This document shows, piece after piece, positions 50,504-59,683 of a DNA stretch of 64,000 bases. Both the position numbers and the translations under genes were made by a program. The DNA is from Kingella potus. GTDB lineage: Bacteria > Pseudomonadota > Gammaproteobacteria > Burkholderiales > Neisseriaceae. Where the stretch lies: the NCBI RefSeq assembly GCF_900451175.1, contig NZ_UGJJ01000003.1, positions 310,001 to 374,000 on the forward strand, given 5' to 3'. Positions within the stretch are counted from its first letter, which is position 1, and each line of letters starts with the position of its first letter. The notes beneath the pieces were generated by a model. That model saw only the letters and a program-made list of their open reading frames with translations. It was not told where the DNA came from and ran no database searches.

Positions 50504-52573
50504 TTAGCTGCCTTGCAGTCTGATGCTCTGGCCGGGCTTGAGAACGGTGCTGTTTTTGTTCCAGCGGCGCACGTCTTTGACATCGACATTGAAGCGGCGG
50601 GCAATTCCGGCCAGGGTGTCGCCCTGGCGGACGGTGTAGGATACCTGACGGATGCTGCTTTGCCCCGCCCTGCTTTTTGCCGCGCCGACAGCGGCCACTT
50701 TCAATATCTGGCCTTCGTGGATGGTGTTGCCTTTGATGCCGTTACCGGCAACAAGATCGGCAACATTCATGTCGTAACGTTTGGCGATATTGAACAGGGT
50801 ATCGCCGTGGGCGACTTTATGTGTGGCGGGCTTGGCGGCTGCCAGAGCGGCCGGTTTCTTCTGCCTTGCGCGTTCGGCAACCTGCTTGGCTTGGCGGCTG
50901 CGTTCGGCGGCTTCGCGGGCGGTGGCTTCGGCCAGCGCGAGGATTTCGGCCTGTGTCGCCGCCGTGGCGGGCGCGGCTGCGGTTTGTGCGGCAGGCGCGG
51001 ATTGGCGGACGAAATCCATCAGGCGGTCGCTGCCGTCGTTGGCTGCTGCGGCAGGCTGTGCGGACATTTGTGTTTGCGCTGCGGCCTGCGCCGGTGCGGG
51101 TACGGCAGTCTCTATGGCAGATTTTACCGTCAGATCGTCAGGCAGGGCGGCAAACGCCGCAGGTACGGAAGGCTCCGGCCTGTCCAGCGGCAGAGTGGTT
51201 TGGTTTGAGGCCGTCTGAACGGCATCCGTACGCGCGGCAGGCTGCTGCGCGGCCACGGCGGCCTGCGGCAGTTGGAGCGGCGTATTGACGGGACGCGGCG
51301 GTGCGGTCAGGCCGGGCTGTGCGCTGGCTACGGCGGTGGCAACGCCCATTTCGGGTACGCTTTGCAGCTTGTTGTCGTTCGGATTGAGATCTTTGTCCAA
51401 GGCGATGAAATTGGTCAGCGCGTCGCCGCCTTTGCCGCCGAAGCTGTTTTTCGCCACCAAAATGCTGCGGCCTGCGGCGATGCTGTCCCTGCTCAGGCCG
51501 TTCAGGCGTTTGAGTTCGGCGATGTTCATGCCGGTTTCGGCGGCGATGGACGAAAGGGTGGTGTTGGCATAGGGGGTGTACACGTCCCAAGAAAGCAGCG
51601 TGGCGCGGTCGGCTTTTTTGTAGTTGCGCTCGAAATCGGCTGCGGCGGAAGCGGGCAGAAGCAGTTTGCGGCCGAGCTTGGGAATGTAAACGGGGGATTT
51701 GAATGCGGGATTGAGTGCGTCAAATTCGCTGCGGCTGATGCCGGCAAGGCGTACGGCGGCATTCAGGTCAATGGGCTGGTCGATGTCGACGGCTTTGAAA
51801 AACGGTTTGTTGTCGATGTCGGAAAAACGCATACCGAAGTATTCGGGATTGCTGACTATGTTGCGCACCGCCAGAAGTTTGGGGACGTAGTTGCGCGTTT
51901 CGGCAGGCATTTTGAGGTTTTCGTAAACCGGCTCCAAGCCCTGCGCCCGGGCGCGGTTGACGGCGCGGCCGACATTGCCCTCACCCCAGTTGTAGGCGGC
52001 CAGCGCGAGAGACCAGTCGCCGAAGAGGCCGTGCAGGTATTCCAGGTAGTTCAGCGCCGCATCGGTGGCGGCATATACGTCGTGGCGGCCGTCGTAAAGC
52101 GGGGTTTGCTCGAGGCCGTAGTGGCGGCCGGTGGCGGGCATAAACTGCCACAGGCCGGACGCGCCCACATTCGATTTGGCCTTGGTAACGAATGCGCTTT
52201 CGATAAAGGGCAGCAGGGCGATTTCGGCCGGCATATTGCGTTTGGCGACTTCGCGGCTGATGTGGTACATATAGGGACGGCTGCGCTCGATGGTGCGGTT
52301 GAAGTAGGCAGCGGACGAAGCGAATTTGCTTTCGTGGCGGCGGACCAGTTCCGGATTGACTTCGGCCATGCGGAAATCGCTGCGCAGATGCGCCCAAATG
52401 CTGTTGTGGCCGTGTTTGATTTTTCCGTGGTCGAGGGAGACGGTGTTGGCGCGCATCAGCGCCATGCCGATTTGGCTCTTGCTGTAATTGTTGTTCTGAT
52501 GGCTCTGGCCGTAGGCGGCAGAGAAGACAGACAGCCCCGTAATGGCTACTGCAAGGGTTTTTATCGAAGACAT
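50504..52573 (-). CDS. mltD: LysM-containing lytic murein transglycosylase (MltD-like)
   Basis: A 689-residue exported murein lytic enzyme. A Sec signal (LAVAITGLSVFSAAYG) is followed by a Slt/GH23 domain: IALLPFIESAFVTKAKSN holds the catalytic Glu, with SGLWQFMPATGRHYGL and LALAAYNWGEGNVGRA. C-terminal LysM modules bind glycan: one degenerate copy near YTPYANTTLSSIAAETGMN and two clear copies, HGDTLFNIAKRYDMN and RQGDTLAGIARRFNV, separated by Ala/Gln-rich linkers. No lipobox is seen, unlike E. coli MltD. The start at MSSIKTL (52573) begins the signal peptide. Confidence 0.93.
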   Translation of the reverse strand: MSSIKTLAVAITGLSVFSAAYGQSHQNNNYSKSQIGMALMRANTVSLDHGKIKHGHNSIWAHLRSDFRMAEVNPELVRRHESKFASSAAYFNRTIERSRPYMYHISREVAKRNMPAEIALLPFIESAFVTKAKSNVGASGLWQFMPATGRHYGLEQTPLYDGRHDVYAATDAALNYLEYLHGLFGDWSLALAAYNWGEGNVGRAVNRARAQGLEPVYENLKMPAETRNYVPKLLAVRNIVSNPEYFGMRFSDIDNKPFFKAVDIDQPIDLNAAVRLAGISRSEFDALNPAFKSPVYIPKLGRKLLLPASAAADFERNYKKADRATLLSWDVYTPYANTTLSSIAAETGMNIAELKRLNGLSRDSIAAGRSILVAKNSFGGKGGDALTNFIALDKDLNPNDNKLQSVPEMGVATAVASAQPGLTAPPRPVNTPLQLPQAAVAAQQPAARTDAVQTASNQTTLPLDRPEPSVPAAFAALPDDLTVKSAIETAVPAPAQAAAQTQMSAQPAAAANDGSDRLMDFVRQSAPAAQTAAAPATAATQAEILALAEATAREAAERSRQAKQVAERARQKKPAALAAAKPATHKVAHGDTLFNIAKRYDMNVADLVAGNGIKGNTIHEGQILKVAAVGAAKSRAGQSSIRQVSYTVRQGDTLAGIARRFNVDVKDVRRWNKNSTVLKPGQSIRLQGS

Positions 52574-52758
52574 ATTTTTAGTTTTCAGCTGGATAACAGC
52601 GGCGCATACTAACTTGATACCCGCAAACGCGTCAAGGTTATTCAAGTGTAAAATTTTTCAACATGTTAAACCGTTTGTCTGTTTGCAACACCGCTTTGCA
52701 AAGGTAAAACGCGTGGGCAAAATAAGCATTTGTCGTTTTTTTACAGGGAAACAAGGCT

Positions 52759-53391
52759 ATGGATACGGAACGGCTTTCTTGGTTTGACTGCGGTAGCGTC
52801 GGGATGCATACGTCCGTGTGCGAACAGGATTTTTTCCGCCGCACGGCGGCTGCTGCGTATTTTCAGACGGCCTTACAGCTCGGTATGCCGCAATGGAATC
52901 CGACGCACGGCGCGGCGGTGCGGGCGGGCAGAGACTGCATCATGGCCGCAGACGCGCTGCCCTTTGCCGCAAACAGCATGGATCTGCTGCTGCTGCCGCA
53001 CGGCCTGGAAACGCCCTGCCGCGAGGGCGTTCTGCGCGAGGCATACCGCGTTTTGGCGGCGGAAGGCCGGCTGGTATTGAGCGGCTTCAACCCGCATTCG
53101 GTGTGGCGGCTGCTCTACCGCAGCGAGCGCAAGTCTTTTCCCAATCAGGAAAACTGCATAGCGATAGGCCGTCTGAAAACCTTGTGGCAGGATGCCGGCT
53201 TTGAAGCGGTGCAAACCGAATGGCTGGTCTGCTGGCCGCTGGCCGCGCAGCCGGACACGCCGCAGAAAAACGGCTGGCCTGCCGCAGCTTTGGTGTACGC
53301 AGCCGTTTTAATGAAACGGCAGGCGGGCGTACATCCTTTGGGCGGCTTCGTGCCGGCCGTCCTACCCGAATGGGATTTGCAGGGCGCGTAA
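52759..53391 (+). CDS. degenerate class I methyltransferase (YafS-like)
   Basis: A 210-residue protein of the Methyltransferase_11 type. ALPFAANSMDLLLLPHGLE and REAYRVLAAEGRLVLSGFNPHS are the post-motif II and III/IV region. The usual Gly-rich motif I is replaced by LQLGMPQW, as in E. coli YafS, whose gene also lies near mltD and gloB; both genes are close here too. Two DUS copies encode FQTAL and GRLKTL. The substrate is unknown. Confidence 0.8.
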   Translation: MDTERLSWFDCGSVGMHTSVCEQDFFRRTAAAAYFQTALQLGMPQWNPTHGAAVRAGRDCIMAADALPFAANSMDLLLLPHGLETPCREGVLREAYRVLAAEGRLVLSGFNPHSVWRLLYRSERKSFPNQENCIAIGRLKTLWQDAGFEAVQTEWLVCWPLAAQPDTPQKNGWPAAALVYAAVLMKRQAGVHPLGGFVPAVLPEWDLQGA

Positions 53392-53462
53392 GCAAACCCT
53401 GCCGGCAGGGTTTGGGAAAAATATGCGTCAAACCGCACGGCCGTGCCGCCCGCAAGCCGCCC

Positions 53463-53762
53463 CTAAGCCGCCAGCAAACCCAGCAGACCCGCCGTTCCCA
53501 CCGCCAGCAGCACCGTCGGCAGCATGGGCAGGCGGCAGGCGGCCAGCACCGCCACCGCAACGGCAGCCAGCTCGTGCGGCTTGTCCGACGCGAAATACGG
53601 GGCAATCACCGCCACCAGCACGCAGCCGGGCGCGGCATCCATGACCTTTGCCGCACGCCTGCCCAAAGTGCGGTTGCGCAGCGCGAAAAAACCCATCAGC
53701 CGCGTGGCGTAAGTAACCGCCAGCATCCCCAATATCGTCAGCAGCGAATCCCACGAAATCAT
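53463..53762 (-). CDS. azlD: AzlD-type branched-chain amino acid exporter subunit
   Basis: A 99-residue protein with about three membrane helices (LLTILGMLAVTYATRLMGF, VLVAVIAPYFA, AAVAVAVLAACRLPMLPTV), typical of AzlD. Its ATG overlaps the azlC stop by 4 bases (ATGA). AzlC and AzlD together export branched-chain amino acids and analogues. Confidence 0.9.
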   Translation of the reverse strand: MISWDSLLTILGMLAVTYATRLMGFFALRNRTLGRRAAKVMDAAPGCVLVAVIAPYFASDKPHELAAVAVAVLAACRLPMLPTVLLAVGTAGLLGLLAA

Positions 53763-54475
53763 GCTTCGTCTCCTCCCGCCGTGAAAAAGGCGGTCAGCAG
53801 CCCTGCCGCCGCACCCGCCGGCACATACCACGCCCCGCCTGCCGTGCGGTAAACCAATACTGCGGCGGCCAGGCTGGCAAACCACGGCAGCGCGGGTTTC
53901 CAGCCCTTCCACATCCCGCGCAGCAATACCAGGAACACGGCGGGAAACGCCATACCGAAGCCCCACGCCGACACGTCGCCCAACACCGGCCCGATTGCCG
54001 CCCCCGCCGCCGAGGCGGCCACCCACACCACATACAGCGTCATGCACACGCCCATATAGTAGTGCAGGCTGAACAGCGGCAGCCCCGCTTCTTTGCGTTT
54101 GCGGATGTCGGCCATCGCCATCGCCCAGCTCTCGTCGGTCATCAGAAACAGCGCGGGCAGCAGGCGGCGCAGCGGCAGATGGCGGATATAGGGCGCAAAT
54201 GCCGCCCCCATCAGGATATGGCGCGTATTGATCATAAAGGTAACGCCGACAATCAGCAGTATCGGCAGGGGTTTGTTCCACAAACCGACGGCGGCAAACT
54301 CCGAGCCGCCGGCAAAGTTCAGCCCCGCCATCAGTGGCATTTCCAACACGCTCATGCCTTTCTGCGCCCCCTGTATGCCCAAAATCAGGGCAAAGGGCAG
54401 CAGGCCGATGATGATGGGGATGCTGTCTTTCATGCCGCGCCGCAACTCCCGCGCGGCGGTGTGTCGTGTGTCCAT
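53759..54475 (-). CDS. azlC: AzlC-type branched-chain amino acid exporter subunit
   Basis: A 238-residue integral membrane protein. RRGMKDSIPIIIGLLPFALI and the conserved NFAGGSEFAAVG, MINTRHILMGA and LMTDESWA motifs identify AzlC. It has about six membrane helices. It is the first gene of azlCD; a perfect DUS palindrome lies 58 bp upstream. Confidence 0.93.
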   Translation of the reverse strand: MDTRHTAARELRRGMKDSIPIIIGLLPFALILGIQGAQKGMSVLEMPLMAGLNFAGGSEFAAVGLWNKPLPILLIVGVTFMINTRHILMGAAFAPYIRHLPLRRLLPALFLMTDESWAMAMADIRKRKEAGLPLFSLHYYMGVCMTLYVVWVAASAAGAAIGPVLGDVSAWGFGMAFPAVFLVLLRGMWKGWKPALPWFASLAAAVLVYRTAGGAWYVPAGAAAGLLTAFFTAGGDEA

Positions 54476-55017
54476 AGCTGAAACGCCTTGTCGGAAAACG
54501 GCGGATTATAGCCGAGGGCGGCGCGGCGGAAAGCAAAGAGGCCGTCTGAAAACGTGCCATGCGTTTTCAGACGGCCTCTTTGCCGATGACAAACCAAATA
54601 AAAAAACATCCGTTGCGCTGCCTGCATGACAGGCAGGATGTAGCGTCCAAAGGCGGCGCACGCACTCCGCCGCAGCGGAAAGGCCGTCTGAAAAACGCAA
54701 AACTGCCTTTCGGACAGGCCGCATCCATGCCTGCAAACGGCCTCGTTTTCCGTTGCGCAGGCCGCGCACAATATCCGCAGGCCGCACGGCGGAGCGGCAC
54801 GCCCCATCCTAACGGCAGAGGCCGTCTGAAAAACATAAAAGCTGCTTTTCAGACGGCCTCTTTGCCGCAAAAGGGCAGGCTGCTTTGCGGCAGGCGCGGG
54901 CGGAACGGGCAACAGGCCGACCCGTACGCAGGCGGTATGGCCGCTTTGCCGCCGCCGTGTCCGTGCCAACCCGCTATCTGTGCGGACGGCAACGGTTCGC
55001 CAGCCGTCTGCCCCGTT
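54476..55017. repeat. DUS palindromes and degenerate REPs between azlC and gloB
   Basis: No gene is visible. A perfect 22-bp inverted repeat (54533-54554 with 54562-54583), arms GCAAAGAGGCC...AAAACG, contains a DUS in each arm. A degenerate REP headed GTAGCGTCC lies at 54638-54663. A further DUS pair at about 54820-54862 is followed by GC-rich sequence without recognised signals. Confidence 0.75.
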
Positions 55018-55806
55018 TCAAAACCCGTTTTTCAATTCGCGCAGCGCGGTAAAAACGGCGGTTTCGTCGGGCAGGACGCGCCCCGCAAGCTCGGCGGCGC
55101 GGCGGGCGACGGCGGGTTCGGCGGTGCGCAGGAAGGGATTGATCCGCCGCTCGTGTGCGAGGGTAACGGGCAGGGTGGGCGTACGGGCGGCCTGCTGCCG
55201 CGCAGCGGCGGTGTCGGGGTTGTCCGGCTCGATGAAAGCGGCGAAGGCGAGGTTGGCGGCGGTGTATTCGTGGGCGGGAAAAACAAGGGTGTCGTCCGGC
55301 AGGCTGCCGAGACGGCGGCAGGAGGCGGCGAGCTGCTGCGGCGTGCCGGTAAAGACGCGCCCGCAGCCGGCGGAAAACAGGGTGTCGCCGCAGAAAACGT
55401 ATGTGCGCCCGCCCTCTTCCAGCAGATAGGCAAGGTGGCCGTCGGTGTGGCCGGGAATGTGCCAGACGCGGACGGTGCGGCCGGCAAAGCGGATGCGGCC
55501 GCCCTCCCCTACCGTAATGTCGGCCTCATCGATGCCGCTGCCGCCGTAAACGGTGCAGGCGGGAAAGCGGCGTTTGAGCTCCGCAATGCCGCCGGTGTGG
55601 TCGCGGTGGTGGTGGGTGATCCAGATTTGCGCCAGCGTCAGGCCGTGCGCGTGCAGGTATGCCAGCACGGGGGCGGCTTCGCCCGGATCGACGCAGGCGG
55701 CTTGGCCGCCGCTCCCGTCTGCATGAAAGGGCGGTGCCGGCGCAAGCAGCCAGACATAATTGTCGTCCAAGGCGGATACGGGGACGACGGCAAGCGGTTT
55801 ATCCAT
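55018..55806 (-). CDS. gloB: hydroxyacylglutathione hydrolase (glyoxalase II)
   Basis: Hydrolyses S-lactoylglutathione in methylglyoxal detoxification (262 residues). The metallo-beta-lactamase metal motif is THHHRDHTGG, with GHTDGH and CGDTLFSAGCGR supplying further ligands. The start at MDKPLAVV (55806) overlaps the stop of the upstream DUF2339 gene by 8 bases, suggesting coupling. Confidence 0.94.
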   Translation of the reverse strand: MDKPLAVVPVSALDDNYVWLLAPAPPFHADGSGGQAACVDPGEAAPVLAYLHAHGLTLAQIWITHHHRDHTGGIAELKRRFPACTVYGGSGIDEADITVGEGGRIRFAGRTVRVWHIPGHTDGHLAYLLEEGGRTYVFCGDTLFSAGCGRVFTGTPQQLAASCRRLGSLPDDTLVFPAHEYTAANLAFAAFIEPDNPDTAAARQQAARTPTLPVTLAHERRINPFLRTAEPAVARRAAELAGRVLPDETAVFTALRELKNGF

Positions 55807-58800
55807 GGTTTTTCCTTTCGCTTTCGCGGGGCGGCACGGGCGCGGCCCAGCCGACAATCAGCAGCAGCAGGCCGACAATAATAAAGGAAACGATGCGTTC
55901 GATGCCGCCGCTGCCGCCCAGCTCCACCAAAAACAGTTTGACGACCACCACGCCCATCAGCACCGCGCCCGCCATCCAGCGCAGGCGGCTGCCGCTGCGG
56001 TTGCCCGACACCATCATCACAATGGCCGTGGCCGCCCACACCACGGACAAAGCAGCCTGCACGCCGAGCGAATGCAGCAGCGCGTCGGCATTCCAGGCGA
56101 TACCGCCGTAGAAATGCCAAAGACGCATCACGCCCGCGCTGATGGTGAGGAAGGCGGCAGAGCAAAGGGCGTAGAAACCGCGCCGCCGTGCTTTCCCGTT
56201 CCAGCCGGTGCGCGTCAGGGCGCGGAAGCCGTACCACAGCACAAAGGCGGCGGCGGCTTCCAGCGGGTTGAGCAGGGGCAGATAGGGCAGCGGCGCGGGC
56301 GGATGGGGCGCGGACACGTTTGCCCACACCAGCCACACGGCTGCGGCCAAAGCGCACAGCGCGCCGCCGAAAGTGCGGTATACGGCGGGATGCCGTCTGA
56401 ACAGCGGCAGGCCGGTTTGCAGCAGCAGGAGATAGGCCGCCGGCACGGCCAGCCGGGACAATTGCAGCCACACGCCGTCAAGCCGCAAAGAGGCCGTCTG
56501 AAAAACGAGCTGCTGCCACAACAGGGCAAACAACAGCAGCGCGGCGGCGTGCGGAATGCGGCGGGACGTGCCGTTTGCCCCGCTTTTGCCGCCGTCAAGC
56601 TGCCAAAACATCAGCACGGTTTGTGCGGCGAGAACCGCCCACGCGGCAAGCGGCGCGGCACGGAAATCCTCCCCCGCCAACCGCAAAGCAAAGAGGAAGG
56701 CGGCGGCAAGCAGGATACGCTGCGCCCCGCGCCAGCACAGGCGGCGGGCGGCATACACGAAAGGCGGCAGCAGCAGCAGAGGATGCAGCCACATCACGGC
56801 GTTTTCAGACGGCCGCAACGCGCCGCGCCATGCGGTGTCCGCCAGCACCAGCGCAATCAGAAACACAACCGAACCCGCCCGTGCCGCCGCCCGCGCAGGC
56901 CGCTGCTGCGGCTGCGACAGCAGCCACGCGGCGGCGGCGGCCAAAGCGGCAAGCAGCAGGTAATGCGCCGCTTCGACAGGCGGCAGCGCGGTTTGCCCGT
57001 AGCGGGACACCCAAGCCGCGCAGCAGAAAGGCTGCCGCAAGTGAGTCAAAGGCAGAGCCAGCGCACACAGCAGCGAAAAAACGGCAAACACGGCCTGCCC
57101 CAGGCGGGAACGGCACACCGCCCACGCCAGAGCCAGCAGCGTGTAGGCCGTGATCAGGGCTTTGGCCGACGAAAACAGCAGCAGCGGCAGCAGCGAGGCG
57201 TAAAACAGCGCGGCAGCCAGAGAGGCCGTCTGAAAAACGCGTTCCCAATATGCCGGGGCTTCGCGGCGCAGGTGCGCCCACAAAACATACGGCAGCATCC
57301 CGCCGCCCGCCGCCAGCAGCGTGCCGGTACGCGAACCCTGTATCAGGCCGTCTGAAAGACCCGCGCCCCAGTGGTAGCTCCAAAGCTGCGCCACCGCCGC
57401 CGACAGATACACCGCCAGCGCAAACAGGCGCAGCTGCGGCAGCCGCTGCCGCAAACCCATGTAATAAAACAGCACGGCTTCCAGCGTCCACAGCGAAGCC
57501 GTATCCGCGCCGTCGAAAAACAGCGGCACCGCCAGCGTGGCAAACGCCAGAGCCAGCGCGGCAAACGCCTGCCGCAACACACGCAGCGGCTCCCTGCCCC
57601 GCAAAAGCAGCGCGGCACAGGCATACACGGCGGCAAAACCCAAAGCCGACCAGCCCGCGCCATACGGCAGATGCACCGTCATCGCCCATTGCAGGGCAAA
57701 AGCCGCAACCGCCGTACCGAACAGCAGCGTATGGTCGAGCAGGTGCACACGCATCCCGTACGCCGCGATGCGGGCGGCGATTTCGTCCAGCGCGGCATTG
57801 TCGGCCAGCGGCGGCACGCCTTCTTCCGCCCTGTCCGACAGACGGCGGCGGGCAAACAGAAAGGCGATAAGCGTGTACAGCAGCCAGTGGTAGAGCAAAA
57901 ACGGCTCGACGGAAGCAAACAGCGGCGGCGCGTAATCCCGCATCCCCCAAGCCGCCGCAATCAGAAACGTGCCGGCAAAACCGGTCAGGTTCAGCGGCCG
58001 CCACGCCTTAAACCACGCGGCAAACGCCACACCCGCATTCAGCAGCGCGAGATAGGAAAACAGCACCAGATACTGTCCGCTGCCGTCGGATACCAGCAGC
58101 GGCGCGGCCAAACCGCCCGCAAGCGCGGCCTGCGCCATCGGCTGCGCATCCTGTTTCACCGCCAACACCGCCGCACAAGCCACCAGCCCCACCATCACCG
58201 CAAACACCGCCGGCGCAGGCAGCAGCGGATGCAGCTTCAAAGCCGCCAGCGCGGTGAGGTACATCACCGCAATGCCGAAGCCTTCCAGCACCAGGCCGTA
58301 TTCGCGGCGGCGGCGTTGCAGCCGCCATCCCGCAAACGCAGCGGCCAAACCCGCGCCCGCCACCCCCAGATAACGCAAGCCCACGGGAACATCCACCCGT
58401 TCCGACGCATAGCGCAGCAGAAAAGCCAGGCCGAGAAACAGCACCACCACACCCGCTTTCAGCAGCGGATTGCGTACAAACCATGCCGCCAACGGATTTG
58501 CCGCATACTGCGCCCCGTCCCCGCCTGCGTTTTCAGACGGCCTATCGTTTTCCGCCAATGCCGCACCGTCCCGATGTCCGGATACGGAAGCCGTCTGCAA
58601 ACTGCCGTCCGAATGCTTCCGCTCCCGCGCCCCCCGCATCCGCGCCAAAGCGGAAGCAGGAGGGGAATCGGGCGCAGACGGCTCCTGCGCGGCGGGAATG
58701 TTTTCCTGCGTGCAAACGGCATGTTCAGACACGGACGCAGGCAGCTCCCCAGCGGCGGCAGGCAGGGAAACAGGCGGTCTTTCCTGCGGCACAGACGGCG

Positions 58801-59080
58801 GCGGCGCAGACGCTTCCTCCCGCCCGGCATTGCCGGCAGGAAGCCCTCCGCCCAACCCGGGCTGCACCGGCCGCACACCCTCCAACGCCGCCACCCGCTG
58901 CCGCAAATCGTCCACCTCGCGCCGCAGCGCGGCCAACTCCTCTCCGCGTCCGCCCGCCCGTTCTTTCCAAGATATATGGTGTACGGCCAGCCACAACACC
59001 GCGCCCGCCAGCAGGCCGGCTACCGTTTCGCCGTACACCGCGCCAAGCAGCGCGGCAGCAAAAAACAGGATGTATTTCAT
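55799..59080 (-). CDS. DUF2339 giant multispanning membrane protein
   Basis: A 1093-residue integral membrane protein. A short N-terminal helix (LFFAAALLGAVYGETVAGLL) is followed by a heptad-like LAALRREVDDLRQRVAALE, a long Pro/Ala/Ser-rich linker, then some twenty hydrophobic helices from about residue 200 to the end. This fits DUF2339, whose function is unknown. At least five DUS copies lie in the frame, encoding RPSEN (twice), SDGL and FQTAS (twice), mostly in linkers or loops. GAGGG precedes the start. It overlaps gloB by 8 bp. Confidence 0.9.
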   Translation of the reverse strand: MKYILFFAAALLGAVYGETVAGLLAGAVLWLAVHHISWKERAGGRGEELAALRREVDDLRQRVAALEGVRPVQPGLGGGLPAGNAGREEASAPPPSVPQERPPVSLPAAAGELPASVSEHAVCTQENIPAAQEPSAPDSPPASALARMRGARERKHSDGSLQTASVSGHRDGAALAENDRPSENAGGDGAQYAANPLAAWFVRNPLLKAGVVVLFLGLAFLLRYASERVDVPVGLRYLGVAGAGLAAAFAGWRLQRRRREYGLVLEGFGIAVMYLTALAALKLHPLLPAPAVFAVMVGLVACAAVLAVKQDAQPMAQAALAGGLAAPLLVSDGSGQYLVLFSYLALLNAGVAFAAWFKAWRPLNLTGFAGTFLIAAAWGMRDYAPPLFASVEPFLLYHWLLYTLIAFLFARRRLSDRAEEGVPPLADNAALDEIAARIAAYGMRVHLLDHTLLFGTAVAAFALQWAMTVHLPYGAGWSALGFAAVYACAALLLRGREPLRVLRQAFAALALAFATLAVPLFFDGADTASLWTLEAVLFYYMGLRQRLPQLRLFALAVYLSAAVAQLWSYHWGAGLSDGLIQGSRTGTLLAAGGGMLPYVLWAHLRREAPAYWERVFQTASLAAALFYASLLPLLLFSSAKALITAYTLLALAWAVCRSRLGQAVFAVFSLLCALALPLTHLRQPFCCAAWVSRYGQTALPPVEAAHYLLLAALAAAAAWLLSQPQQRPARAAARAGSVVFLIALVLADTAWRGALRPSENAVMWLHPLLLLPPFVYAARRLCWRGAQRILLAAAFLFALRLAGEDFRAAPLAAWAVLAAQTVLMFWQLDGGKSGANGTSRRIPHAAALLLFALLWQQLVFQTASLRLDGVWLQLSRLAVPAAYLLLLQTGLPLFRRHPAVYRTFGGALCALAAAVWLVWANVSAPHPPAPLPYLPLLNPLEAAAAFVLWYGFRALTRTGWNGKARRRGFYALCSAAFLTISAGVMRLWHFYGGIAWNADALLHSLGVQAALSVVWAATAIVMMVSGNRSGSRLRWMAGAVLMGVVVVKLFLVELGGSGGIERIVSFIIVGLLLLIVGWAAPVPPRESERKNHG

Positions 59081-59683
59081 ATCGCCCTCACAAAGGAAGC
59101 ATCTGCGGCAGATTGTAGCGCGGAAACGCCGCACGGCAAAAAAGGCCGTCTGAAAAACAAATATTTTCAGACGGCCTTGATTCCCTCTCCCGCCTGCGGG
59201 GGAGGGTTAGGGTGGGGGCTGTTGCCGCTTCGGCTGCGCTGGCGGGCGGGAAAGCGGTTTGGCAAACCGCCACCCCCTCCCCGACCCTCCCCGCGCAAGC
59301 GCAGGAGAGGGAGCAGGTTTGCGGCGGATTTTTCGGTTTTAACTTCGTTGAAGCTGCGCTTTCAGACGGCCTCTTCTGCTTTATCTGCCGGCCCCGCGTA
59401 GGGTGTGTCGCCCCGAGGCGACGCACGCGGATTTGCAGATTATTCGGAAAGGCTGTCTGCAAAACAAAGAACGCGTGCGTGGCAAGCCACACACCCTACC
59501 GAACAGCATAGGCCGTCTGAAAAGCACAAATGTTTTTCAGACGGCCTTATATATTTCTCTGCGTTTGTTCTACCGAATCCTACGCAGAGTGCCGCTCAGC
59601 GGCGCACGCGCTCCCACCGTAGTGGAAAGGCCGTCTGAAAACCGTGTTACACGGCTTTCAGACGGCCTGCCAAGCGCAAAGCC
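59081..59683. repeat. REP/DUS spacer between the DUF2339 gene and rppH
   Basis: No gene is visible. DUS pairs lie at 59143-59178, about 59508-59547 and 59628-59668, the last probably the rppH terminator. REPs lie at 59398-59430 (plus, core TCGCCCCGAGGCGA) and 59472-59499 (minus, core TGGCAAGCCA). A variant with core TGCCGCTCAGCGGCG lies at about 59580-59611. Confidence 0.85.

Noticed and set aside
57371..59401. A 676-codon plus-strand frame opposite the DUF2339 gene
   Set aside because: Arg/Gln/His-rich composition typical of antisense frames in GC-rich DNA; the minus-strand membrane protein explains the openness.
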